Below are positions 1-5,286 of a stretch of DNA of 5,924 nt, in pieces; the first letter of the stretch is position 1, and each line of letters opens with the position of its first letter. The position numbers were made by a program, and so were the translations under genes. A model generated the notes under the pieces. That model did no database searches. It saw nothing but the letters and a program-made list of their open reading frames with translations, and was not told where the DNA came from. Origin of the DNA: Actinomycetes bacterium (GTDB lineage Bacteria > Actinomycetota > Acidimicrobiia > Acidimicrobiales > Palsa-688); NCBI GenBank assembly GCA_021796905.1, contig JAKABK010000136.1:1-5924 (forward strand), read 5' to 3'.

Positions 1-79
1 GGAGGCGCTGGTAGACGTCGGGGTTGCGGTCGGATCCCGCGACCTGGGCGTCGGCTTCGAGGGGCTTGCGCTCGACCAT
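1..79 (-). CDS. Unrecognised protein, N-terminal fragment (runs off left edge)
   Basis: An ATG on the minus strand at 79..77 opens a frame that stays open to the left edge for 26 codons. It begins MVERKPLEADAQV and continues with a hydrophilic, Asp/Arg-containing stretch ending VYQRL. There is no signal peptide or membrane segment in the visible part. Third codon positions are almost all G or C, as in the neighbouring genes. No Shine-Dalgarno sequence precedes the ATG, but a TACGCT box sits exactly six bases upstream, the spacing expected for a leaderless actinobacterial transcript. The gene is divergent from the propeller gene. Too little is visible to name a family, and no function is proposed. 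Confidence 0.45.
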   Translation of the reverse strand, partial: MVERKPLEADAQVAGSDRNPDVYQRL

Positions 80-85
80 GGGCCG

Positions 86-91
86 AGCGTA
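86..91 (-). promoter_or_regulatory. Putative -10 box (TACGCT) for the left-edge gene
   Basis: Read on the minus strand, TACGCT fits the actinobacterial TANNNT -10 consensus and is followed by six bases and then ATG. With a start site seven bases after the last T, the A of ATG would be the first transcribed base. No TTGACA-like -35 is visible at the normal distance, and six-base matches are common, so this rests on spacing only. The rest of the 113-base divergent gap (80-192) shows no other convincing signal. Confidence 0.3.
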
Positions 92-192
92 CCGCCTGCC
101 CGTCACCGCCCGACGACCCTTCCCGATACCGGGCCGGGGCGTCTCGGTGCTCCCTGGTCGAGTTGCGGGCCCCCGGTGCCGATGAGACGATC

Positions 193-1719
193 ATGACGGT
201 GGAGCGCGACACCACGAGGAGGCGGCGGTCGGGCACCAGGGCCCGCTGGACGGTGGCGGCGGGCGTCGCGGCGCTGCTCGGCGTGGCGGCGGCCCCGGCC
301 CTGGCCCACGCCGCCGACCACCACGCCGCCGACCACCACGCCGCGGGCACCCGAGGGGCCGGAGCCGTCGTGGCCACCTTCGACGGTCACCGCCTGGTCG
401 AGGAGTGGTCCCGCACCCTTCCCGACCAGGGCCACCCGATCGCGCTGTCCTCGCCCACCTCGGCGCTGGTCGACGGCCGCCGGGCGGTGGTCGTCGGCGA
501 CCTCGCCGGCAACCTTTGGGCCCTCGACCTGGTCGGCGGCGCCACCGTCCCGGGCTGGCCCTACCACGCCGGCGCCCCGATCGAGTCGTCGCCGTCGGCC
601 GCCGCCGGGCAGGTGCTCTTCGGGGTAGGGAGCGCCGCGGTCCCCGGCGTCGTCGGCGGGTACCGAAGCGTGTGGGCCGCAGGACGGGGCAACGGCCGGC
701 TCCACTGGGCGCGCAGCGTCGCGCTCACCCCGAACGGGGGACGACCGACAGGGGTGGCCGCCGGACTGGCGGTCGGCGTCCTCCAGGGACACCTGTCGGC
801 GGTCGCCGGCTCCCTCGGCCAGATGGAGGGCGCCTACAGCGTCGCCGGCGGGGCGGCCCTCCGGGGCTTCCCGTGGTGGCAGGCCGACTCGCAGTTCGAC
901 ACCCCGGCGATCGCCGACCTGTACGGCAACGGCCAGGACGAGATCGTCGAGGGCGGTGCCTCCACCGCCAACCCGTACCTCCACCCTGCCTACTACAACG
1001 GTGGCCACCTCCGGGTCCTGTCGCAGAGCGGGCGGCTGCTCTGCGTCCACAACACCGACGAGGAGGTCGACTCCTCCCCGGCCGTCGGACGCTTCCTCGC
1101 CGGCGGGGCCGTGGGGATCGTCGCGGGCACCGGGACCTTCTACAAGGGGGTCTCCGACGAGGACGCCCTGATCGCGATGACCCCGGGCTGCCGGGTGACC
1201 TGGGAGGACCACCTCGCCGGCGCCACCTCCGACAGCCCGGCTCTGCTCGGCGCCCTGCCGGGACCCGGGCTGGAGGTGGCGATGGGCACCGCCGCCGCCG
1301 GGGGCGGCTACGCCTACCTGCTCGACGGGGCGGACGGGAGGGTCGTGTGGCGGACCCGCCTCGCCGGGTCGGTGATCGGGGGGATCACCAGCGCAGACCT
1401 CGGGGGCACATGGGACGGCCGCGCCTACCAGGACCTCCTGGTGCCGACCACCGCCGGGCTCTACATCCTCGACGGCCGCAGCGGCTCGGTCCTCGCCCAC
1501 CTACCCGGCGTCGGGCTCCAGTCCTCCCCGCTCGTCACCGGCGACCCCGACGGCCTGATCGGGATCACCATCGCCGGCTACGACGGCCACGACCAGGGCC
1601 AGGTCGTGCACTTCGAGGTGACCGGCACCCGCGCCGCCCTCGCCGACGAGGCCGGGGCCTGGCCGATGTTCCACCGGGACCCGCAGCTGACCGGCTCCAC
1701 CCTGGCCCCGGTCGGCTGA
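193..1719 (+). CDS. Exported beta-propeller protein with FG-GAP/PQQ-like repeats
   Basis: A 508-residue secreted protein of unknown specific function. Residues 1-18 are basic (RRRR at 9-12), 19-38 are hydrophobic, and ALA/AHA at 36-40 suits signal peptidase I; there is no clear twin-arginine motif. A His-rich linker AADHHAADHHAA follows. The rest is a series of about eight propeller-like repeats, each with an SSP or TPA-type start, a strand such as EIVEGG or VVVGD, and a tail such as YILDGRSG or YLLDGADGRVVW. The clearest Asp-rich FG-GAP-like segment is ADLYGNGQDEIV near 241-252. WPMFHRDPQLTG at 490-501 is a hallmark near the end of such propellers. The only two mature cysteines, about 284 and 333, could form a disulfide between adjacent repeats. 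ATG 193 is preferred over TTG 163 because it directly precedes a normal signal peptide; neither has a strong ribosome site. Such folds serve as adhesins, scaffolds or enzyme-associated domains. No catalytic motif is visible. Confidence 0.85.
   Translation: MTVERDTTRRRRSGTRARWTVAAGVAALLGVAAAPALAHAADHHAADHHAAGTRGAGAVVATFDGHRLVEEWSRTLPDQGHPIALSSPTSALVDGRRAVVVGDLAGNLWALDLVGGATVPGWPYHAGAPIESSPSAAAGQVLFGVGSAAVPGVVGGYRSVWAAGRGNGRLHWARSVALTPNGGRPTGVAAGLAVGVLQGHLSAVAGSLGQMEGAYSVAGGAALRGFPWWQADSQFDTPAIADLYGNGQDEIVEGGASTANPYLHPAYYNGGHLRVLSQSGRLLCVHNTDEEVDSSPAVGRFLAGGAVGIVAGTGTFYKGVSDEDALIAMTPGCRVTWEDHLAGATSDSPALLGALPGPGLEVAMGTAAAGGGYAYLLDGADGRVVWRTRLAGSVIGGITSADLGGTWDGRAYQDLLVPTTAGLYILDGRSGSVLAHLPGVGLQSSPLVTGDPDGLIGITIAGYDGHDQGQVVHFEVTGTRAALADEAGAWPMFHRDPQLTGSTLAPVG
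310..339 (+). repeat. 15-bp tandem repeat (two units) encoding AADHH
   Basis: Two adjacent identical 15-base units (310-324 and 325-339) each encode Ala-Ala-Asp-His-His, followed by a partial third copy encoding Ala-Ala. It lies directly after the predicted signal peptide, so the four histidines would be at or near the mature N-terminus. Being in frame, copy-number change would not disrupt the gene. Confidence 0.8.
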
Positions 1720-1728
1720 ACGCCCGCC

Positions 1729-1746
1729 GCGACCGGTTCCGGCCGC
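1729..1746. terminator. Possible hairpin at convergent gene junction
   Basis: Between the stop codons of the propeller gene and the exporter ATPase, GCGACCGG and CCGGCCGC form an imperfect inverted repeat. It has a CCGG/CCGG core, one A/C mismatch and a three-pair outer stem around a TT centre. The loop is too tight for all pairs to form, and no T-run follows on either strand. Its position suits a shared termination or transcript-end structure, but the evidence is weak. Confidence 0.22.
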
Positions 1747-1747
1747 T

Positions 1748-2947
1748 TCATCCCTCCGGGACGATCTCCCATCGTGGCGACAGGGTCGTAACTCCCCACT
1801 CCTCGCCTGTAGCGCCGCGCTCCACGTCGAAGCGCAGCACGTTCTGGCGATGGTCGAAGACCTTCATCATCGTGATGTCGGAGATGACCGGGGTCAGCTC
1901 GTAGGTGCCGGGCAACAAGCGCACCTCGTCGAGGTGGATGTCGACGTGCCCGGACCCGTCGAGCTTGTCGGGCACGCACCCCGACGCCCGGGTGTTGGGG
2001 GCCGAGACCGGTTGCCCGTTGACCGTCGTCACGTAACAGGCGAACACCGGTTGCGCGATCGGCTCGTGCATCTCGTAGCGCAGGCGGACGGTGGCCGGCG
2101 AGCCGCTCGTCAGCCGGTCGACGGGCAGGCCGTCCCCGCCGAGAAGCTCGACCCCGTTCACCCGCGCCTCGCCGCTCCCCCAGCGGGGGTGCCCGGAGTC
2201 GTCGACCCCCCGCTCGACATCCACCGAACCGGTGTAGTGCTCGATCACCTCCCGGGTGTTGCCCAGCTCACGGAGCTGACCGTGCTCGAACCACGCCACC
2301 CGGTCGCACATGTTCTGCACCGACGACATGGCGTGGGACACGAGGATGATCGTGCGCCCCTCCGCCTTCATGTCGGCGAACTTCTCGTTGCACTTGCGCT
2401 GGAAACCCTCGTCGCCGACGGCGAGGACCTCGTCGACGAGGAGCACCTCGGGGTCGACGTTGATCGCTACCGAGAAGCCGAGCCGGACGTACATGCCCGA
2501 GGAGTAGTTCTTCACCGGCTCGTCGATGAACTGGCCGATCCCCGCGTAGTCGACGATCGTGTCGAAGCGCCGGCGCAGCTCCTTCTGGGACAACCCGAGG
2601 ATCGCCCCGTTCAGGAACACGTTCTCCCGGCCGCTCAGCTCGGGGTGGAACCCCGAGCCGAGCTCGAGCAGCGACGACACCTTCCCCCGCACCTCGATCC
2701 GGCCCGTCTCGGGACGCAGGATCCTGGTGAGGCACTTGAGCATGGTGCTCTTGCCCGAACCGTTCTCACCGATCAGCCCGAAGGTCTCACCGGTCGGGAC
2801 CTCGAAGCTCACGTCGCGAACCGCCCAGAAGTCCTCGGCGACCACCCGCCGCCCGCGCATGATCGCCGCTTTGAGCGAGTTGTTGCGTTCCTTCATCAAC
2901 CGGAACTTCTTCGAGACGTGCTCGGCGAGGACCGCGGTGTCGGCCAC
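1748..2947 (-). CDS. Polysaccharide ABC exporter, ATP-binding subunit with Wzt_C-like domain
   Basis: A 399-residue ATPase of the Wzt/TagH family, which powers export of lipid-linked polysaccharide or teichoic-acid-like polymers at the cytoplasmic face. Walker A is GENGSGKST (60-68), the signature is YSSGM (148-152), Walker B is VLLVDEVLAVGD (168-179, D172 and E173), and the switch His is H205. The segment LLELGSGFHPELSGREN (93-109), with Glu where most ABC proteins have the Q-loop Gln, is typical of this family, as is FWAVRDVSFEV before Walker A. Residues from about 245 to 390 form a second, beta-rich domain with NGQPVSAPNT and VFDHRQNVLRFDV. These match the Wzt_C glycan-binding domain; ATPase-only relatives end near 250-270. 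The start is GTG 2947, because GGAGGAG lies eight bases upstream and the permease stop is only two bases away. The same frame is open further upstream but overlaps the permease. Co-transcription with the permease is very likely. Confidence 0.93.
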   Translation of the reverse strand: MADTAVLAEHVSKKFRLMKERNNSLKAAIMRGRRVVAEDFWAVRDVSFEVPTGETFGLIGENGSGKSTMLKCLTRILRPETGRIEVRGKVSSLLELGSGFHPELSGRENVFLNGAILGLSQKELRRRFDTIVDYAGIGQFIDEPVKNYSSGMYVRLGFSVAINVDPEVLLVDEVLAVGDEGFQRKCNEKFADMKAEGRTIILVSHAMSSVQNMCDRVAWFEHGQLRELGNTREVIEHYTGSVDVERGVDDSGHPRWGSGEARVNGVELLGGDGLPVDRLTSGSPATVRLRYEMHEPIAQPVFACYVTTVNGQPVSAPNTRASGCVPDKLDGSGHVDIHLDEVRLLPGTYELTPVISDITMMKVFDHRQNVLRFDVERGATGEEWGVTTLSPRWEIVPEG

Positions 2948-2949
2948 GC

Positions 2950-3774
2950 CTACAGCTCCTCCGCCAACCGACCCTCCAGCCGGCCGAACACCACGAGCCC
3001 CAAGCACAGGAGGCCGAACGCCCAGAGCGCGAAGTACAGCAGGGCCCACGGGTCGGGGGGGCCGCCGTAGAACATCGTCTGGCGGAACATGCTGGCCATC
3101 TCGGTCATCGGGTTGACCTGGAGAACGGTCAGCGCGGCTATGTGGGTGCCGGGAAGGTGGTGGCCGGCGAGGACCGTGGGCGGGTAGACGATCGGGGTCG
3201 CGTAGATCCACAACAGGAAGAAGATGCCGAGGAAGTGCTCGATGTCGCGGAAGTAGACGTTGAGCACGCTGAACAGCAGACCTGCCCCGAGGCCGAAAAC
3301 CGAGACCAGCAGGATCAACACCAGGGTCATCAGGATCCACTCGAGGCTCCAGTAGTCCCCGAAGCACAGCAGGACCACGAGCAGCAGCCCCATCTCGATC
3401 AGGTGCGACACCAAAGCGGCGCCGACCGCCGAAGCCGGTAGGAGCTCACGGGGGAAGTAGGTCTTCTTGATCAGGTTCCCGTTGCCGATCAGGCCGCCTA
3501 CCGAGCTCATGACCGACGCCTGGAAGAAGTTCCACGGCAGCAGCGCGCACAGCAGGTACAGCGCGTACACCTTCAGGTGGCTCGGCCCCCCGTTCGGGGG
3601 TTTGGCACCGAACAGCACGCCGAAGACGACGGTGTAGACGAGGGTGTTGGCGAGCGGGTTCAGCAGCGACCAGGCCCACCCGAGGAAGGACCGTTTGTAC
3701 TTGGAGCGCAGCTCCCGCAGGGTGAGGTTGCTGAGCAGCTCCCGTGAGCTGCGGTACTCGGCCAGGGTGGTCAC
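2950..3774 (-). CDS. Polysaccharide ABC exporter, permease subunit (Wzm/TagG, ABC-2 type)
   Basis: A 274-residue integral membrane protein that forms the channel for the neighbouring ATPase. The N-terminus carries the family motif LTLRELRSKYKRSFLGWAWS, an amphipathic basic segment next to the membrane. About six hydrophobic segments follow: LVYTVVFGVLFG; YALYLLCALLPWNFFQ; VGAALVSHLIEMGLLLVVLL; WILMTLVLILLVSVFGLGAG; FFLLWIYATPIVYP; and LLYFALWAFGLLCLGLVVF. NPMTEM before the last segment is also typical. I chose GTG 3774. An in-frame GTG at 3828 would add 18 residues, but most of that stretch has unusually low GC at third positions for this window and contains a -10-like TACGAT. Neither start has a strong ribosome site. 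The stop codon is separated by two bases from the ATPase start. The transported glycan cannot be told from the sequence; no glycosyltransferase is present in the window. Confidence 0.92.
   Translation of the reverse strand: MTTLAEYRSSRELLSNLTLRELRSKYKRSFLGWAWSLLNPLANTLVYTVVFGVLFGAKPPNGGPSHLKVYALYLLCALLPWNFFQASVMSSVGGLIGNGNLIKKTYFPRELLPASAVGAALVSHLIEMGLLLVVLLCFGDYWSLEWILMTLVLILLVSVFGLGAGLLFSVLNVYFRDIEHFLGIFFLLWIYATPIVYPPTVLAGHHLPGTHIAALTVLQVNPMTEMASMFRQTMFYGGPPDPWALLYFALWAFGLLCLGLVVFGRLEGRLAEEL
2956..2962 (-). promoter_or_regulatory. Ribosome binding site fixing the ATPase start
   Basis: GGAGGAG on the minus strand, eight bases before GTG 2947, lies inside the last codons of the permease gene (encoding Glu-Glu). 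It is the strongest Shine-Dalgarno match noticed at any gene start in the window. It selects the GTG start over the upstream in-frame extension and indicates coupled translation of permease and ATPase. Confidence 0.75.
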
Positions 3775-3810
3775 GCCCGGCGCCGTCCCGGCTGCGACTC
3801 CATCCCGGCC

Positions 3811-3816
3811 ATCGTA
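3811..3816 (-). promoter_or_regulatory. Putative -10 box (TACGAT) upstream of the exporter genes
   Basis: TACGAT on the minus strand matches TANNNT and lies in the 120-base gap between rdgB and the permease. It would give a leader of about 30 bases before GTG 3774. No -35 match stands out at 16-19 bases. If real, the exporter pair has its own promoter separate from the rph-rdgB transcript. Confidence 0.3.
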
Positions 3817-3879
3817 GTGGCGACCCACCCGCCAGCCTGGGCGGGGAGCGGCGGACCGACCTCCCGCTGGCGCCGGGGT

Positions 3880-3894
3880 CCCCGCCGAGCGGGG
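3880..3894 (-). terminator. GC-rich stem-loop directly after the rdgB stop
   Basis: CCCCGC and GCGGGG pair perfectly over six bases around a three-base loop, immediately downstream of the rdgB TAG (3897..3895). The position suits a transcript end or 3' stabilising structure for the cysM-rph-rdgB mRNA. It lacks the T-run of a standard intrinsic terminator, although T-poor hairpins have been proposed to work in actinobacteria. Confidence 0.4.
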
Positions 3895-4503
3895 CTAGCC
3901 GCGCTCATCGAACTTGCGCCGCAGGATGGCGGCGAGCTGCTCGAAGGCCCTCCCCCGGTGCGACAGGCGGTGCTTGTCCTCCGAGGACATCTCGGCGAAA
4001 GTCCTCCCGTTGCCCCCGACGGGCGCGAACACCGGGTCGTAGCCGAAGCCTTGGTCGCCCCGGGCCTCGGTGGTGATCGAGCCCTCCACCACACCCACGC
4101 CGACCGCCTCGGAGCCGTCGGGCCAGCGGACGAGGGCGACGGTACGGAACCGGGCGGTGCGGGCCGCCGGGGGGACCCCGTCGAGAGCAGCGAGGAGCGC
4201 GGCGACGTTGTCGGCGTAGGTCGCGCCGGGCCCGGCGTAGCGGGCGGAGAGCACCCCAGGGGCGCCACCGAGGGCGTCGACCTCGAGGCCGGTGTCGTCG
4301 GCGACGGCGCCGGCCCCGGCGAACGCGGCGACCGCAGCGGCCTTGAGGCGGGCGTTGTCCCAGAGGGTTTCCCCGGTCTCCTCGACCTCCCCGAGCCCTG
4401 CGGGGCGCCCGACGAGGCGGACCGCGGGACCGAGGATCTCGGCGATCTCGCGCGCCTTGTCGGGATTGGCGGTGGCCAGCACCAGCTCCGGGCGCTCGCC
4501 CAT
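3895..4503 (-). CDS. rdgB: RdgB/HAM1 family non-canonical purine NTP pyrophosphatase
   Basis: A cytosolic house-cleaning enzyme that hydrolyses dITP, XTP and ITP to the monophosphate and pyrophosphate, keeping deaminated purines out of DNA and RNA. The 202-residue length is normal. The N-terminal nucleotide-binding motif is LVLATANPDKAREI (7-20, with N13 and K16). The catalytic-region acidic motif is ADDTGLEVDALGGAPGVLSA (68-87, D69 and D70). GFGYDPVF (152-159) and LSHRGRA (180-186) contribute to base recognition in the family. ATG 4503 shares one base with the rph stop codon (TGATG), so translation is probably coupled; a GTG immediately before it would add one residue. No strong ribosome site precedes it, consistent with coupling. 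All expected key residues are present. Confidence 0.96.
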   Translation of the reverse strand: MGERPELVLATANPDKAREIAEILGPAVRLVGRPAGLGEVEETGETLWDNARLKAAAVAAFAGAGAVADDTGLEVDALGGAPGVLSARYAGPGATYADNVAALLAALDGVPPAARTARFRTVALVRWPDGSEAVGVGVVEGSITTEARGDQGFGYDPVFAPVGGNGRTFAEMSSEDKHRLSHRGRAFEQLAAILRRKFDERG

Positions 4504-5240
4504 CACCGGGAGGGGGGCGGGTCGGAGAGGACCGCCTCCTCGACGGCGATCAGCTCCCGGATGCCCCGCCCGGCGAGGTCGAGGAGGACCTCGAGACGTT
4601 CCCGGTCGAAGGTGGCCCCCTCGGCGGTGCCCTGCACCTCCACGAAACGCCCCGAGGCGGTCATCACCACGTTCATGTCCACCTCCGCCCGGCTGTCCTC
4701 GTCGTAGGCGAGGTCCAGGCGGGCGTCGCCGTCGACGACGCCGACCGACACGGCGCCGGCACCCTCGCGCATCGGGTGGGCACGGACCCGCCCGGCGGCG
4801 ACGAGCCGGCTGAAGGCGTCGTGGAGCGCCACGTAGGCCCCGCAGATGCTCGCGGTGCGGGTGCCGCCGTCGGCCTGTAGGACGTCGCAGTCCAGGTTCA
4901 CCTGCACCTCACCCATCGCCCCCAGGTCGGTCACCGCCCGCAGGGACCGGCCGATCAGACGTTGGATCTCCTGGGTGCGTCCCGACTGCCTGCCCCGTGC
5001 AGCCTCCCGGTCGACCCGCTCCGGGGAGGACCCGGGGAGCATCGAGTACTCGGCGGTCACCCATCCCCGACCGCTGCCGCGCATCCAGCGGGGAACGTCG
5101 TCGGCGACCGACGCGGTGCACAGCACCATGGTGCGACCGAAGCGGATCAGCACCGACCCGGCAGGAGCGGTGGTGTAGTCCCGGATCAGCTCGACGGGCC
5201 GCAGCTCGTCGGCCGCCCGCCCGTCGGTGCGTTCGGTCAT
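4503..5240 (-). CDS. rph: Ribonuclease PH
   Basis: A phosphate-dependent 3'-5' exoribonuclease that trims tRNA 3' ends, working as a hexameric ring in the cytosol. The 245-residue length is typical. The N-terminus has the family [11 protein letters not shown] pattern (6-16). The active-site and RNA-binding arginine segment is [20 protein letters not shown] (83-102), and the phosphate-binding segment is [15 protein letters not shown] (118-132), including [15 protein letters not shown] and [15 protein letters not shown] complete the C-terminal half. A Cys follows TASI where Thr is more usual, which is unlikely to matter. The ATG at 5240 places the DGR motif at the normal distance from the start. 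It follows the cysM stop by 46 bases and overlaps rdgB by one base. Confidence 0.97.
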   Translation of the reverse strand: MTERTDGRAADELRPVELIRDYTTAPAGSVLIRFGRTMVLCTASVADDVPRWMRGSGRGWVTAEYSMLPGSSPERVDREAARGRQSGRTQEIQRLIGRSLRAVTDLGAMGEVQVNLDCDVLQADGGTRTASICGAYVALHDAFSRLVAAGRVRAHPMREGAGAVSVGVVDGDARLDLAYDEDSRAEVDMNVVMTASGRFVEVQGTAEGATFDRERLEVLLDLAGRGIRELIAVEEAVLSDPPPSR

Positions 5241-5249
5241 CGACGCAGG

Positions 5250-5255
5250 ACCCTA
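5250..5255 (-). promoter_or_regulatory. Putative internal -10 box (TAGGGT) before rph
   Basis: On the minus strand TAGGGT matches TANNNT and ends nine bases before the rph ATG. A start site at the usual distance would give an almost leaderless mRNA, which fits the lack of a good ribosome site. No -35 match is apparent, so this is a weak call. Confidence 0.25.
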
Positions 5256-5257
5256 CC

Positions 5258-5275
5258 GGACCGCACGCCCGGTCC
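5258..5275 (-). other. Stem-loop between cysM and rph
   Basis: GGACCG and CGGTCC form a perfect six-base-pair stem around a six-base loop, starting 11 bases after the cysM stop codon. There is no T-run. It could be a weak attenuator or an mRNA processing or stability element separating cysM from rph-rdgB, or it may be chance in GC-rich DNA. Confidence 0.3.
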
Positions 5276-5286
5276 CGGCCTGCCGG

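Noticed and set aside
163..192. TTG 163 as the propeller protein start
   Set aside because: It has no ribosome site and adds ten residues ahead of a signal peptide that already looks complete from ATG 193.
196..300. Twin-arginine (Tat) export signal on the propeller protein
   Set aside because: The RRRR run is not followed by the usual polar-Phe-Leu pattern, so a general Sec signal is the simpler reading.
103..1500. 465-residue open frame on the minus strand opposite the propeller gene
   Set aside because: Its translation is Gly/Arg/Pro/Val-rich low-complexity sequence without recognisable domains. Long antisense frames are expected where third positions are nearly all G or C. The plus-strand frame has a signal peptide and family motifs.
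405..1904. 499-residue plus-strand frame overlapping the propeller gene
   Set aside because: Its translation is Arg/Pro/Gly-rich sequence from a shifted frame, with no family signal, and it runs into the convergent exporter gene.
1850..3070. 406-residue plus-strand frame opposite the exporter ATPase and permease
   Set aside because: It is antisense to clear Walker A, signature and Walker B motifs, has a composition typical of a shadow frame, and crosses a real gene boundary.
2948..3367. In-frame 140-codon upstream extension of the ATPase
   Set aside because: It lies wholly over the permease gene in another frame. GTG 2947 has a strong ribosome site and gives the normal family N-terminus.
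3775..3828. GTG 3828 as the permease start (18 extra residues)
   Set aside because: The first 12 codons have GC at only about 7 of 12 third positions, unlike the rest of the window, and include a -10-like TACGAT. It remains possible, since neither start has a good ribosome site.
3817..4707. 296-residue plus-strand frame opposite rdgB and rph
   Set aside because: It is antisense to two well-conserved enzymes and spans their junction, with no recognisable domain.
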